Positions 1 to 9,858 are shown, numbered from the stretch's first letter. The stretch: 64,000 nucleotides of DNA from Planctomycetaceae bacterium (GCA_021732975.1 JAKFWC010000024.1:1-64000), one strand, 5' to 3'. Made by a program: numbers and translations. Notes: generated by a model from the sequence alone, not told the origin.

Positions 1-326
1 CCCCCACCCGGGCCACCCCGTCCGCTACCCAGAGTCGCCGCTTCCTTGGTGAGTTGTGCTGTCAATTCGTCCTTCGTGACCACGCCGTCTTTGTCGGCAT
101 CGCAGCGTTCCCACAGCGGGGTTAGACGGGTATCGGTCACTTCTGCATTGGACAGCTTGCCATCCTTGTCCGCATCGAAAACCATGAGTTTGGTGACGGC
201 GGCCTCCACTCCGCCTCCACCGGGACCACCTCGCTCACCACGCCGCGGTCCCGGCGGTTGAGCAAACACGATTCCCGGTCCGCAAAGTGCGAACAAACCG
301 CCCGCGATCAGAGTTTGTCGAAGCAT
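1..326 (-). CDS. Secreted EF-hand protein, partial (C-terminus beyond window)
   Basis: The reading frame opens with ATG at 326 and is still open at the window edge, giving 108 residues. The N-terminus MLRQTLIAGGLFALCGPGIV and the following FAQ look like a Sec signal peptide cleaved near residue 22. A Gly/Pro/Arg-rich linker (about 24-40) leads to two calcium-binding loops: DADKDGKLSNAE (51-62) and DADKDGVVTKDE (76-87), both with Asp at positions 1, 3 and 5 and Glu at 12. A second Gly-rich stretch starts at the edge. It therefore probably binds Ca2+ outside the cytoplasm. It lies 65 bp downstream of the dioxygenase gene on the same strand. Exported EF-hand proteins of this layout are common in Planctomycetota. 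The full domain count cannot be known from here. Confidence 0.85.
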   Translation of the reverse strand, partial: MLRQTLIAGGLFALCGPGIVFAQPPGPRRGERGGPGGGGVEAAVTKLMVFDADKDGKLSNAEVTDTRLTPLWERCDADKDGVVTKDELTAQLTKEAATLGSGRGGPGG

Positions 327-391
327 GTTGAAAATCCGTGAAGTGAAGGGAGCTCGAAGGGATGTTATTCCATCAGTCGCGAAATACGCTG

Positions 392-1063
392 CTAACCTTC
401 ATTCGGCGTGCGGCCCAAGATGATGTCGAAGTGGCAACGATACTCACCGATTTTGGAATCCTTCACGGGGATGAAGTCGGCAACGACCAATTCGCGGTCG
501 ATCAGATCGCGGACACCACTGAAGACGCCATCGCGCAGGTTGCCCTCATGCCCGCGGACCATGAATTGCGAGGTCAGCAGATCGCGGCCACCCTTCTTCA
601 CTTTGAAGTGAATGTGCGGGGCCGGGCGACCGGGGTAGGGGACTGGCTTGATCGTCCGGAAGCGGTATTCACCCGCTGCCCCCGTGGTGAAGTGACCGAA
701 GCCCTGAAAGTGCTTGTCCTGCTGGTCGGCTTTGGGGCCGCTGTCGCGGGTATGCAGATAGACGGCGTTGGCATCGCACTGCCAGATCTCGACGGTCGCG
801 TCTTTCACCGGCGTACCGTTCGCATTCAGCACCCGGCCGGTGAGATGCGTGATCTCGCCGACAGCAGGCGTGGTGCTGTCGCTGATGATGATCAGATCGT
901 TGTCGCGATCGAGCGGCAATTTATCGGGATAGAACGGCCCTTCCGTCATCGCTGGCGTCGGCAGCAGGAGTTGTTCCGCGAACAACCCGCGGGTTGTGAA
1001 CAATGCGGCTCCGAACGCCCCCAGAAATACGCGGCGATTCGGAATCAAAAGCGATTTCGGCAT
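392..1063 (-). CDS. Exported intradiol ring-cleavage dioxygenase-like protein
   Basis: This 223-residue protein resembles the catalytic (beta-type) subunit of protocatechuate 3,4-dioxygenase, which opens catechol rings between the hydroxyls using non-haem Fe(III). The likely iron ligands are Tyr102 (in DANAVYLH), Tyr143, His150 and His152 (YPGRPAPHIH, 143-152). The N-terminal family motif TEGPFYP is at 40-46. The N-terminus carries NRRVFLGAFGAAL (9-21), a twin-arginine-like signal, so the enzyme is probably exported folded with its metal. ATG at 1063 was chosen because the signal begins directly after it; the frame stays open further upstream but without protein sense. No alpha subunit or other protocatechuate-pathway genes are adjacent, so the natural substrate is unknown. 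Neighbours are a c-type cytochrome upstream and an EF-hand protein downstream on the same strand. Confidence 0.88.
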   Translation of the reverse strand: MPKSLLIPNRRVFLGAFGAALFTTRGLFAEQLLLPTPAMTEGPFYPDKLPLDRDNDLIIISDSTTPAVGEITHLTGRVLNANGTPVKDATVEIWQCDANAVYLHTRDSGPKADQQDKHFQGFGHFTTGAAGEYRFRTIKPVPYPGRPAPHIHFKVKKGGRDLLTSQFMVRGHEGNLRDGVFSGVRDLIDRELVVADFIPVKDSKIGEYRCHFDIILGRTPNEG

Positions 1064-1200
1064 GGTTGAGATTCCCAATGGAAGAGCGCGACGGCCAGAC
1101 ATGCCGTGGCATGTTTTATTGAACGAAAGCCGCTCGAGAAAGTCTCGCACAAAATCCGCAAACCACGCGGAATTCAGCCCACCTTCAGGTTCGGAGCCCG

Positions 1201-1641
1201 TCATGGCTTCGCGATGCGCATGCCGCGCACCCATTTGTGGCACTCCACGCAGCTCATCGTGGCATCGATCCACTTCAACGCGACATCGTCGAAGTTTTCC
1301 TTCTCCGCGGCCGTCTGCAGCTTCTTCGTGGTCCGCGTGAATTCTTCGCTGAACTGCCGGTACACCACATCGTTCGAGACCCGCCACTTCTCCGCCGAAC
1401 TTAGCTCATTGAGCGCCTTCGCGCCGGCGACGACCATCGCCCCGTCTTCCGTCACCAACCCTTCGAGAACCTGGTTGCACGCTTCGAGCTTCTTCCTCAT
1501 GAATGTCCGCAGCTCTTCTTCCTTTTTCGTCAGCGCGGGTTTGTCCTTTTTCTCCTGCGTCAACCCAGGCGTGACGAACCACAGCCCTGCGATCAGGGCC
1601 GTCGACAAAACCACGCCGAAACCAATCCGTGTGTTGGGCAT
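1201..1641 (-). CDS. Exported mono-haem cytochrome c-like protein
   Basis: A 146-residue protein with a hydrophobic signal segment (about 8-28, ending GLTQ) and one haem-attachment motif, CVECH, at 131-135 close to the C-terminus. A mostly helical body with a C-terminal CxxCH is the arrangement of cytochrome c prime, so a four-helix haem protein is a reasonable guess. Many charged residues (KKEEELRTFMRKK) follow the signal. ATG at 1641 has a GAAAGG sequence a few bases upstream. It is the first gene of a leftward group with the dioxygenase and EF-hand genes, separated from the next gene by 137 bp containing a short ACATGCC/GGCATGT palindrome. The redox partner is not evident. Confidence 0.75.
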   Translation of the reverse strand: MPNTRIGFGVVLSTALIAGLWFVTPGLTQEKKDKPALTKKEEELRTFMRKKLEACNQVLEGLVTEDGAMVVAGAKALNELSSAEKWRVSNDVVYRQFSEEFTRTTKKLQTAAEKENFDDVALKWIDATMSCVECHKWVRGMRIAKP

Positions 1642-1774
1642 CAAGTGAACCTTTCGGAAGAGCGGAAGCGACGAACGACATCGATTCGCCTATTCTGCTA
1701 GAGTTAGGGAATGAGATCGAGAGCAATCGCGGGCTGAAGTGAATCCTACCGCGAGTTCTTAAAGGTGAGAAACC

Positions 1775-2776
1775 ATGTCGAACGAGCGTGAACGCCTCAG
1801 TCAGATGGCCACCGGGTATTGGCTCTCCAAGATGGTGTATGTCGCCGCAAAACTCGGTTTGGCAGATCGACTTGCCAGCGGACCACTTTCCGTGTCCGCA
1901 TTGGCGTCTTCCGTCGGGGCACAATCGGGACCGCTGCATCGATTGATGCGAGGGCTGGCGAGTGTCGGCGTGTTTGTCGAAGGCGAACCGCAAGTCTTCG
2001 CGTTGAATCCGGCGGCCGAGTACCTGCGCGACGATCATCCGCAATCGGTCCGACCGTTGACCATCATGGCCGGAGAAACCCAGTTTGAAGCGTGGGCCGA
2101 CCTGCTGCACAGCGTGCAAACCGGCCAGACGGGATTCGAGCATCGTTTCGGCCGCCCGCTGTTCGATTACCTCGGCGATCACCCCGAACAGGCCGCGATG
2201 TTTGATCGAGCCATGGTGTCCATCCACGGTCGCGAAACGGCAGCGATTCTCGACGCTTACGACTTCCGATCCTTCAAACGGATCGTGGACATCGGCGGCG
2301 GCAATGCCAGTCAGATGGTCGAGATCCTGCAAAAGCACCGGAATCTCTCGGGCATGGTGTTCGATCTGCCGCACGTGGTCGAGCGCGCCCGCGACGCCTT
2401 ACAACGGGCCAATCTCGCCAACCGTTGCGATACCCGCGGCGGCAGCTTCTTCGAGGAAGTTCCCGCCGGAGGCGATGCCTACCTGCTGCGACACATCATT
2501 CACGACTGGGACGATGCCGCGTCGGCCGCGATTCTGAAGACCATCCGCAAAGCGATCCCCGCTCACGGCAAATTACTCGTCATCGAAACCGTCATCCCGC
2601 CCGGCAACGATCCGTGCTTTGCCAAACTCCTCGATCTCACCATGCTCGTCATCCCCGGCGGCCTGGAACGAACACAAGATCAGTACACCACCCTGCTCGC
2701 GGATGCAGGTTTCCAGCTCACTCGCGTGGTTCCCACTACCGGCGGCGTCGATGTGATTGAAGCGTTGCCGGTGTAA
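1775..2776 (+). CDS. SAM-dependent O-methyltransferase (family 2 type)
   Basis: This 333-residue protein has the two-part layout of the plant-COMT/bacterial O-methyltransferase family: an N-terminal winged-helix dimerisation domain (about 10-90) and a C-terminal Rossmann SAM domain. The glycine-rich SAM motif VDIGGGNAS is at 171-179, FDLPHVV at 196-202, and the general-base histidine is in HDWDD (His243). Proteins of this family methylate hydroxyls of small aromatic or polyketide substrates; the acceptor cannot be told from sequence. ATG at 1775 is preceded by AAAGGTGAG at good spacing. The gene is divergent from the cytochrome/dioxygenase group, with a 133-bp shared upstream region, and no biosynthetic cluster surrounds it. 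Confidence 0.88.
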   Translation: MSNERERLSQMATGYWLSKMVYVAAKLGLADRLASGPLSVSALASSVGAQSGPLHRLMRGLASVGVFVEGEPQVFALNPAAEYLRDDHPQSVRPLTIMAGETQFEAWADLLHSVQTGQTGFEHRFGRPLFDYLGDHPEQAAMFDRAMVSIHGRETAAILDAYDFRSFKRIVDIGGGNASQMVEILQKHRNLSGMVFDLPHVVERARDALQRANLANRCDTRGGSFFEEVPAGGDAYLLRHIIHDWDDAASAAILKTIRKAIPAHGKLLVIETVIPPGNDPCFAKLLDLTMLVIPGGLERTQDQYTTLLADAGFQLTRVVPTTGGVDVIEALPV

Positions 2777-2879
2777 CAACGTCCAATTTTTCTGGAGACG
2801 ACGCTGCAGAACGTCGTTATGCTGCATCCAGTCGGGCCGAGTGTTTCGATCGATGTGCGTCTTGAAACAAGGACCAGCG

Positions 2880-3458
2880 ATGATGATCCGGACTCGGACT
2901 TCGATGTGGTGTGCGGCGTGCCTGGGCGTCTTCCTGACGGGAAGTTTGTTGAGCGTCTTTGGACAGACGGCCCCCGCAGCCAAGCCTCCGGAATCGGTGA
3001 ATGAAACAACTGCGGTAGCAGGCCAGTTTACAGGCGGCTTTTTTGGGACCGGTGTTCCGGGTCCGAATGATCGTCCCGGACAACTCCGACGAGATGTGTG
3101 GGAGAGCGTTCATTTCATCATCAGCGTTTCCGAATCCAAACGGACGTTGTATGGATACTCGAATCTTTCCGACCGGGGACAATGGGACGCGATTGCCATC
3201 GATCCGAAAGAAGCCGAAGGCGTCTACCCCACGCTGACCTCAGAAATTGCCTGCGCGATCGTCGGGAAGAAAGCCTACGCTTTCAGCGCTCATACGGGCC
3301 GGTGGGCCGATGTTGATCTCGGCTTTGCAGGTGCCGAAAAACGTTGTGCAATCAATCAACACCACATCGAGATTGCGAACGGCACTAGACATTGGATGTT
3401 TTCTTCCAAGAGTGGGCGCTGGGCGATGATAGACCGCGCGGTCGATCTTCCGCGGTGA
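2880..3458 (+). CDS. Exported protein of unknown function
   Basis: I do not recognise this 192-residue protein. It begins MMIRTRTSMWCAACLGVFLT and continues to FGQTAP, a clear signal peptide cleaved near residue 30. The mature part contains two similar elements ending in aromatic/Trp segments (YSNLSDRGQWDAIAI, and SAHTGRWADVDL with SSKSGRWAMIDR), which suggests a repeated beta unit of roughly 35-45 residues, each with a G-R/Q-W core. ATG at 2880 is chosen because AAGGA lies about 7 bases upstream and the signal starts there. It follows the methyltransferase by 103 bp on the same strand and precedes a small membrane protein. Confidence 0.7.
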   Translation: MMIRTRTSMWCAACLGVFLTGSLLSVFGQTAPAAKPPESVNETTAVAGQFTGGFFGTGVPGPNDRPGQLRRDVWESVHFIISVSESKRTLYGYSNLSDRGQWDAIAIDPKEAEGVYPTLTSEIACAIVGKKAYAFSAHTGRWADVDLGFAGAEKRCAINQHHIEIANGTRHWMFSSKSGRWAMIDRAVDLPR

Positions 3459-3513
3459 ACGCGCCGTTTCGATGCTCATCCATTTTCTAATGGATCGACT
3501 ACAAGGTGCGCTG

Positions 3514-3810
3514 ATGCCGCACATTTCCTTCCGCAGTAAATTGATGAGCGAACGCTCCAATGCGGAGATTGTGTGGGCGTTTCTCATTATGCCGCCGCTG
3601 TTGGTGACCGTGATGCTGGCTGTAATCATCGGGATGGCGGTGTGTGAAGGAACCGCTGCGCTGAGGGAGAATCTATTCGGTCTGCTGTGGTGCGTGATTG
3701 TGTTGCCCGCGATTGCAATTGGTTTGCCGGGCGTGGGGTGGCGGGAATTGCAGAAGAGGAAAATACTTCGAGATCGAATCCCTGCGGATTTGACATCGGG
3801 TGAAAAGTGA
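3514..3810 (+). CDS. Small two-helix membrane protein, unknown function
   Basis: A 98-residue protein with two hydrophobic segments, one around VWAFLIMPPLLVTVMLAVI and one around LFGLLWCVIVLPAIAIGL, separated by a short acidic loop; the C-terminus is charged (RELQKRKILRDR). No family is recognised. ATG at 3514 is preferred to earlier in-frame ATGs at 3472 and 3490 because AAGGTG sits five bases before it. It is 55 bp downstream of the preceding exported protein on the same strand and may be co-transcribed. The reading is short, so confidence that it is expressed is moderate. Confidence 0.5.
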   Translation: MPHISFRSKLMSERSNAEIVWAFLIMPPLLVTVMLAVIIGMAVCEGTAALRENLFGLLWCVIVLPAIAIGLPGVGWRELQKRKILRDRIPADLTSGEK

Positions 3811-3868
3811 GGTGTGCCCGATGGACACTGAGAGGAATCAGCGCGGGGCGTGAAACCGTAAACGGAGG

Positions 3869-5266
3869 TTAGAGCGACTTGAGATATTCGAGGACGGCGT
3901 GTTTTTCGTCTTCGGTGAGCTTCTCCGGGAACGTATGACCCGCGGCGGATTTTCCGGGCAGTGATGTGTCGAAGTACCGGCGTCTGTGAGCAACAACTTT
4001 CACGCTGGCAGGGACAACCGAAAACTCTTCGACTTCGAGACCCACGCGGGGGTGATCGTAACCGTCTTCCGTGCGCTTCCACACTTTCGGTCGCTGGTCT
4101 GGACGGAGCACGTGCCACAATGTCGGCACGCTGCCGTTGTGGAAGTACGGAGCCGACGCCCAGATGCCATCCAGCGGTGGGGCCACATATCCCTGCGGGT
4201 TTTCAATCACCGGGTCTTCACCGTAACGGCTCATCCAGCCTGTCTTCATCCATCGGCGATGTTCCGGGGTGAGGGCCTGTAGCCGTGTGGGATCAGTTTG
4301 CAGATCAGCAATGGCAACGGTCTGTTGTTCGTACTTGCCGTTCGGTCCATATGTCCCGTGACACGACGCACAGTTCGCCTCAAAGATTGTCCGGCCGCGT
4401 TCGGCGAGTGACGCATCAATCGGCCCGGGATACTTCGGCACCGGTACCGACTCAATCCATTGGAGAATCGCCTTGAAATCATTTTCCCAGCCGTACACCG
4501 TCTCTTTGGAGTTCTTCGGAATCAGCATGAACTGCATTAGCGGGCGATGCGTTTTCGGCGAAAACCCATCGATGTAGAGACTCGACTTCTTTCGGACATT
4601 CCAGAACGGCGGGGCATCCATGTCGTGATGCACCAGCGGCGGCGGCAAGCGTTTCAGATCGACGGACATATCGGGATTGCGGTACCGTCCCAGCAAGACG
4701 CCGAAAATCACCGAATTCGTGGTCCCGTTGGTCACATTCAGTGGCACATTGCTGATCGCGAGGTCCATGTGCGACAGTTTTTTGAACTGCTTCAGTTTCA
4801 CCAGTCGCACATCTTCGGTCAGCGTCTGCAACGCAAAATGCGAGTTCGGCAGCCCGGGAATCACCTGTCCGGCGACCTTGCCGCCGTGGCACGCCAGACA
4901 ACTCATCACCCATCCGGTCTTGCCATCGGAGACGTAACCGAGGGCCGGCCGCGTGTCCTCGAGATCGGCCGGATCGCGCATCAGACCATAGTACGAGAAC
5001 ATCAGCCGACGACGTTGGATTGGCGAAAGCGCGGCGGCTTGCGAGCGGTCCGGTTCCGGCCAGACGGTCCACAATGCGGCGAATGTTTCGTCGTCGAAAT
5101 CGGGCGGGAGATATTGGTGTGTGCGCAGGATGCGATAACCATCCTCGCTTGCGATTAGCGTGGTCCCAGCACTCGCGACGATGAAACACATCATCGCAAA
5201 TTGAAGGAATTGCCACATCGTGAGTTCTGTGATTCTGCGAAGCGCAAGCGTGGATTGGTTACCCAT
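3869..5266 (-). CDS. Exported two-haem cytochrome c (peroxidase/oxidase-like)
   Basis: From ATG 5266 the protein has 465 residues with two haem c motifs, CLACH at 123-127 and CASCH at 299-303. A hydrophobic signal (about 20-40, ending TLIAS) directs it to the periplasm. The second motif sits in a typical cytochrome c domain ([20 protein letters not shown]). Two starts compete. ATG 5266 has GGAGGT nine bases upstream and overlaps the dehydratase stop by 8 bp. ATG 5217 begins right at the signal peptide but has no ribosome-binding site. The 49 bases between them contain one arm of the dispersed TCGCTTGCGCTTTGCAGA repeat, which argues that this stretch may be non-coding. The electron donor and acceptor are unknown; linkage to a sugar-acid dehydratase is unusual. 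Confidence 0.85.
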   Translation of the reverse strand: MGNQSTLALRRITELTMWQFLQFAMMCFIVASAGTTLIASEDGYRILRTHQYLPPDFDDETFAALWTVWPEPDRSQAAALSPIQRRRLMFSYYGLMRDPADLEDTRPALGYVSDGKTGWVMSCLACHGGKVAGQVIPGLPNSHFALQTLTEDVRLVKLKQFKKLSHMDLAISNVPLNVTNGTTNSVIFGVLLGRYRNPDMSVDLKRLPPPLVHHDMDAPPFWNVRKKSSLYIDGFSPKTHRPLMQFMLIPKNSKETVYGWENDFKAILQWIESVPVPKYPGPIDASLAERGRTIFEANCASCHGTYGPNGKYEQQTVAIADLQTDPTRLQALTPEHRRWMKTGWMSRYGEDPVIENPQGYVAPPLDGIWASAPYFHNGSVPTLWHVLRPDQRPKVWKRTEDGYDHPRVGLEVEEFSVVPASVKVVAHRRRYFDTSLPGKSAAGHTFPEKLTEDEKHAVLEYLKSL

Positions 5267-7265
5267 TTGCAGCGACCTCCGCGGCGTGTTGAACATCGAG
5301 TCCCGCCTTTAGAGTTTGAATGATCGCATCCGTGTCATACACACATCCCCCCCACGTGCCGCCGCCGACACGCTGCAGCATCGCCCACAATCGCGTTTCA
5401 TCGGGAATGCGGGCATCGGCACACAAGGGCACCGATGGCTTCCGTGCCGCGAGAATTTTCGCCCCCTCGTCTGGCGTGAAGGTGCGCCCGTTCTCCCCAA
5501 TGAAGTCTAGCCGCCCTGTCAAGTTGCGTGTGTCCACCTCGATGTGAATCACATCGCCGTCACGCAGTTTGCCAATCGGTCCATCGGCAAGGGCTTCCGG
5601 TCCAACGTGACCGATGCATGCGCCGGTTGAGACGCCCGAGAACCGCGCATCAGTAATGAGAGCGACCTGCTTACCGAACGGGAGATACCGCAGTGCGGAC
5701 GTGATCTGGTACGTCTCTTCCATGCCACAGCCGAGAGGGCCGCGACACATCAGCACGATGATGTCCCCCGCTTGAATCGGCCGATCGCTACGGCCTTTTA
5801 CCGCGGCAATGGCTTCCCGTTCGGTGGTGAACACGCGGGCCGGACCAGTCTTGCGGTAGACGCCATCAGAATCGACCACCGATTTGTCAATCGCCGTGCT
5901 TTTCACGACGGAGCCTTCCGGGGCGATGTTGCCGACGGGGAACGTGACCGTGCTCGTGAGACCATTCTTTCGTGCAACTTCGGGAGCCATGATGACGGTA
6001 TCCGAATCGACACCGTCCCGTTCTTTCAGCACTTCCTTCAGTCGCAGGCGACGGTCCGAGCGTTCCCACCATTCAAGAACATCGCCGAGACGCTGATTGG
6101 TGACGGTAAACGCATCGAGCTTCAGCAGCCCCAGTGACCGCAGATGCAGCATCAGTTCCGGCACGCCACCCGCAAGGAAAAATCGCACGGTGGGATGTCC
6201 GACGGGACCGTTTGGCAGACAATCAACCAAGCGTGGCACCTGCCGATTGAGCGTGTTCCAGTCATCGACGGTGGGTCGCCGGCGTTTGGCTTCAAACATG
6301 ACTGCGGGGATGTGCAGCAGCAAATTCGTCGACCCGCCACACGCTGCGTGAACCACCATCGCATTGTGTAAAGCGTCATCATTCAACATATCGCGCATCG
6401 TCTTCCTGGACTGATCAAGGGCCATCACCGCGCGAGCCGATCGCACCGCTGCATCCAACCATACGGGTTGGCCGGACGGGGCCAATGCCGAGTGCGGCAA
6501 CGACATTCCCAGCGCTTCCGCGATGACCTGCGCCGTCGCCGCGGTCCCCAGGAATTGACAACCACCGCCGGGGGAACCACACGCACGACAACCGGCTTCG
6601 GAAGCTTCTTCCAGCGTGATTTCGTGATGCGCAAACCGGGCTCCGATGGTCTGCACTTTGCCCGCATCTTCGCCCTGCTTCGGCGGCAACGTCACACCAC
6701 CGGGGACGATGACGCACGGTAGCTCCTGCTGGGCCGCGAGGGCCATCATCATCGCGGGCAGGCCTTTGTCGCACGTCGCGACACCGAGGACACCCCGCCG
6801 GGTCGGCAACGAACGGATCAGCCGCTTCAGCACGACCGCCGCATCGTTGCGATAGGGCAGGCTGTCCATCATGCCAACGGTCCCCTGCGTGCGGCCGTCG
6901 CACGGATCGCTGACAAATCCGGCAAACGGCACCGCTTCGAGCCGGTCGAATTCCTTCGCAGCGGCCTGCATCAACAGACCGACTTCAAAGTGCCCGGTGT
7001 GATACCCGAGCGCAATCGGCCGCCCATCTTCCCCGCGGATGCCCCCTTGCGTGCTGAGAATGAGATACTGCGGCCGCAACAGGTAATCCGGATTCCACCC
7101 CATTCCCGCGTTCTGCGTGAGACCGAACAGATCGCCGCTCGGAAGATCGAGCAGCATCTCGTCGGTCAGCGGTAATTTGCCGGATGGTCCATCTCCTTTG
7201 GTGGCGATCTCCCACAACGAAGGATCAGCGGAATCAACGAGGCGATCAAACGGAATGGCAGTCAC
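5259..7265 (-). CDS. IlvD/Edd-family sugar-acid dehydratase, YjhG/YagF type
   Basis: This 668-residue enzyme matches the YjhG/YagF branch of IlvD/Edd dehydratases almost end to end ([56 protein letters not shown]). That branch dehydrates aldonic acids such as D-xylonate to 2-keto-3-deoxy acids using an Fe-S cluster and Mg2+. Candidate cluster or metal ligands are Cys122 (DPCDGR), Cys165-Asp166-Lys167 (TCDKG) and Cys236 in the [11 protein letters not shown] segment. The length agrees with the roughly 655 residues of the E. coli proteins. The aldolase and transporter normally found with YjhG/YagF are absent. Instead its 3' end overlaps a cytochrome gene. Substrate assignment to D-xylonate is by family resemblance only. 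Confidence 0.93.
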   Translation of the reverse strand: MTAIPFDRLVDSADPSLWEIATKGDGPSGKLPLTDEMLLDLPSGDLFGLTQNAGMGWNPDYLLRPQYLILSTQGGIRGEDGRPIALGYHTGHFEVGLLMQAAAKEFDRLEAVPFAGFVSDPCDGRTQGTVGMMDSLPYRNDAAVVLKRLIRSLPTRRGVLGVATCDKGLPAMMMALAAQQELPCVIVPGGVTLPPKQGEDAGKVQTIGARFAHHEITLEEASEAGCRACGSPGGGCQFLGTAATAQVIAEALGMSLPHSALAPSGQPVWLDAAVRSARAVMALDQSRKTMRDMLNDDALHNAMVVHAACGGSTNLLLHIPAVMFEAKRRRPTVDDWNTLNRQVPRLVDCLPNGPVGHPTVRFFLAGGVPELMLHLRSLGLLKLDAFTVTNQRLGDVLEWWERSDRRLRLKEVLKERDGVDSDTVIMAPEVARKNGLTSTVTFPVGNIAPEGSVVKSTAIDKSVVDSDGVYRKTGPARVFTTEREAIAAVKGRSDRPIQAGDIIVLMCRGPLGCGMEETYQITSALRYLPFGKQVALITDARFSGVSTGACIGHVGPEALADGPIGKLRDGDVIHIEVDTRNLTGRLDFIGENGRTFTPDEGAKILAARKPSVPLCADARIPDETRLWAMLQRVGGGTWGGCVYDTDAIIQTLKAGLDVQHAAEVAANG

Positions 7266-7351
7266 GGGAAATCCGGGGGAAGTGAATGGTTGATGGCTTA
7301 TGGTCAGAAAAGGCCTGTCTTAGCCCCCGGTCAATGACCGGGGAAATGTCC

Positions 7352-8173
7352 TCACGGCAACATCGGGAACAACCGCTTTTTGTTTACGTCCGTTAACGGA
7401 GAACCATACTCACACGGCTCGAAGGCTTCGATGAAGCGAATCTTGCTGCCACGGTCGGGACCGTAGGTTCGGATGACGAGATCGCGGTAACGGTCCGCCA
7501 GTGGGCCGTTGAAGCCACAGTAGAACTTTTTCGCGTATTCCCGTCGGCCCGCCGCGTCGTTCGGAATCTCGTTTTCCTGGCACATCGTCCAGGGCAACCA
7601 CTCGTAGAACTGGCACCGGTGGCATTCCATCTGATCGATAATCGACTCCAGCACCGGCTCGACATCGACCACGACCGTCGGTGCGAACGGCACCGGCCGC
7701 TGGAAATGATCCGACAGATACGCAATCACCGGATTGACGCGAAGCGCCGGGACTTCAGGAACGATATGCGGCACGATCACCATGTACGCGGCATCACACA
7801 CTAGCGTCGATGTCGCGCGGTGATCGGGGTGATAGTCGTTCGGCCGATGCGTGAGAATCAAATCGGGTTTGAAACGACGAATCAGCCCGATCATTTCAAA
7901 CCGCGGCTCCAGTGTCGGTAGCAATCGCCCGTCGCGGTTACCGAGAACGTCGTATTCAATCCCCATCAGCTTCGCAACGGCATCGGCTTCTTCGCGCCGG
8001 AGTTTCGCCAATTCCGCCGGCGGGATGGACTGATGTCCCGCTTCGCCATTGGTGACGGAGACATACTTCACCTGATGCCCGAGCGCCCGGTACATCGCCG
8101 TGACGCCACCGGCTTTTATTTCGCAATCATCGGGATGGGCCCCGATGACGAGGATGCGGAGAGGGTCGGTCAT
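7352..8173 (-). CDS. PIG-L family deacetylase
   Basis: A 273-residue protein of the PIG-L/LmbE zinc deacetylase fold, which removes N-acetyl groups from GlcNAc-type or related substrates. The zinc motif AHPDD is at 12-16 (His13, Asp16) and the third ligand lies in HPDH (115-118), inside HRPNDYHPDHRAT. The central segment LGNRDGRL (about 77-84) is also typical. The N-terminus is cytoplasmic, with no signal peptide. It lies 86 bp upstream of the dehydratase on the same strand, so the two may share a transcript. Planctomycete genomes carry many PIG-L paralogues, often in catabolic contexts, and the substrate is not predictable from sequence. Confidence 0.9.
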   Translation of the reverse strand: MTDPLRILVIGAHPDDCEIKAGGVTAMYRALGHQVKYVSVTNGEAGHQSIPPAELAKLRREEADAVAKLMGIEYDVLGNRDGRLLPTLEPRFEMIGLIRRFKPDLILTHRPNDYHPDHRATSTLVCDAAYMVIVPHIVPEVPALRVNPVIAYLSDHFQRPVPFAPTVVVDVEPVLESIIDQMECHRCQFYEWLPWTMCQENEIPNDAAGRREYAKKFYCGFNGPLADRYRDLVIRTYGPDRGSKIRFIEAFEPCEYGSPLTDVNKKRLFPMLP

Positions 8174-8313
8174 GTCGATCCAATTCCTGATGGCTCTAAA
8201 ATAACTCGAATACCGTTCCCCATCAGTTTAGCCGCAACCCGCAGTCTGCGGAGGGGAGCGCGGTGGCGATCCTGCAATTCATCGCAAGCAGTCCCCATCC
8301 GGGTCGCGGCTAA

Positions 8314-8727
<414 letters not shown>

Positions 8728-8743
8728 TTTTGTTTCCACGCAA

Positions 8744-8816
8744 ACCAGCCCGATGCGCCAGCAAGGGCTTCCTCATTCAAAACGAATACACTCCCTTGCT
8801 CGCGCGGCGGGCTGGT
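8744..8816. repeat. Imperfect inverted repeat between HIT and DUF3500 genes
   Basis: Arms at 8744-8767 and 8793-8816 are complementary over ACCAGCCCG and GCAAGGG with a few mismatches between. It lies directly downstream of the HIT gene and ends 13 bp before the DUF3500 start. I recall similar GCAAGGG/AGCCCG hairpins as common intergenic repeats in planctomycetes (inference). Confidence 0.7.
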
Positions 8817-8829
8817 AAAGGATTCCCTG

Positions 8830-9858
8830 ATGAAACTCAAACCCCTGTTCCTGTCTGGCAGCGTGATCGCCGCCTTCGCGGCATTGCTGATTGCTCAAGC
8901 GCCGCAGGCCCCGCAAAGCGGGCAAAACATGCTCACCGCGGTGACGGAGTTTAAGAAGGCGCTGACGCCGGACCAGTGGAAGCAGGCGTGGTTTGCGTTC
9001 GATGACGCGGAACGGTTGAACTGGCACTTCATTCCCCGCGAACGCAAGGGGCTGCCATTGCGGGACCTCGAAGGCGCCGCCCTGAAGTCCGCCCACAACA
9101 TGATTCGCAGCGGGCTTTCGGAAGCTGGCTATAACCAGACGCTGAACGTGATGAGCCTCGAAGAAGTGCTCTATCTGCTCGAAGGGGGCGAACGGGAATA
9201 CCGCCGGGAACGCCGCAATCCGGGCAAGTATTACCTCAGCGTCTTCGGCGAACCGGGCAACTCCGGCTCCTGGGGCTGGCGTGTCGAAGGCCATCACCTT
9301 TCGCTGAACTTCACGCTCAAGGATGGCAAGCTCGTCTCCAGCACGCCGGAGTTTTACGGAGCGAATCCTGGCTTGATTGACGCCGGTCCGAAACGGGCCA
9401 TCCGTGTGCTTGGCAAGGAAGAAGACATTGCCCGCGAGATTCTGAAGCTGTGCGATGCCAATCAACAGAAGATCGCATGGATCAGCAAGGACGCGCCGGA
9501 TGAAGTCCCCGGTCCGAACGTGGTTCAGGCGGTCGTCGGTCCAGCGGTCGGATTGCCGGTCAGCCAGATGTCCGACAAGCAGAAGGCGTTGTTGCAGGAT
9601 TTGTTGTCCGAGTACTTACAGAATGTCCCGACCGATGTCTCTGAAGGACGCCGGCAGGCGATCAACAGCGCGGGAATGGACAAGATCAAGTTCGCGTGGT
9701 GGGGTGAAGCAGATCGGAACCTCCGACATCATTACCGTGTGCAGGGGCCGACGTTTGTCATTGAATACAACAATACCCAGAACGATGCCAACCACGTCCA
9801 CTCGATGTGGCGGAACCTCGAAGGCGACTTCGCGATTCCGGTGAAAAATGGTGGCTAA
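8830..9858 (+). CDS. Exported DUF3500 protein
   Basis: A 342-residue protein with an N-terminal signal (MKLKPLFLSGSVIAAFAALL, then IAQAPQ). The body matches DUF3500, seen in the pattern SWGWRVEGHHLSLNFTLKDG and the later HVHSMWRNLEGDF near the C-terminus. The family has no assigned biochemical activity that I can name; the conserved His pairs (GHHLS, NHVHS) and Trp residues could form a metal or ligand site. ATG at 8830 directly starts the signal sequence and is preceded by an AAAGGATT stretch. A strong hairpin at 9900-9931 probably ends its transcript. Confidence 0.85.
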   Translation: MKLKPLFLSGSVIAAFAALLIAQAPQAPQSGQNMLTAVTEFKKALTPDQWKQAWFAFDDAERLNWHFIPRERKGLPLRDLEGAALKSAHNMIRSGLSEAGYNQTLNVMSLEEVLYLLEGGEREYRRERRNPGKYYLSVFGEPGNSGSWGWRVEGHHLSLNFTLKDGKLVSSTPEFYGANPGLIDAGPKRAIRVLGKEEDIAREILKLCDANQQKIAWISKDAPDEVPGPNVVQAVVGPAVGLPVSQMSDKQKALLQDLLSEYLQNVPTDVSEGRRQAINSAGMDKIKFAWWGEADRNLRHHYRVQGPTFVIEYNNTQNDANHVHSMWRNLEGDFAIPVKNGG

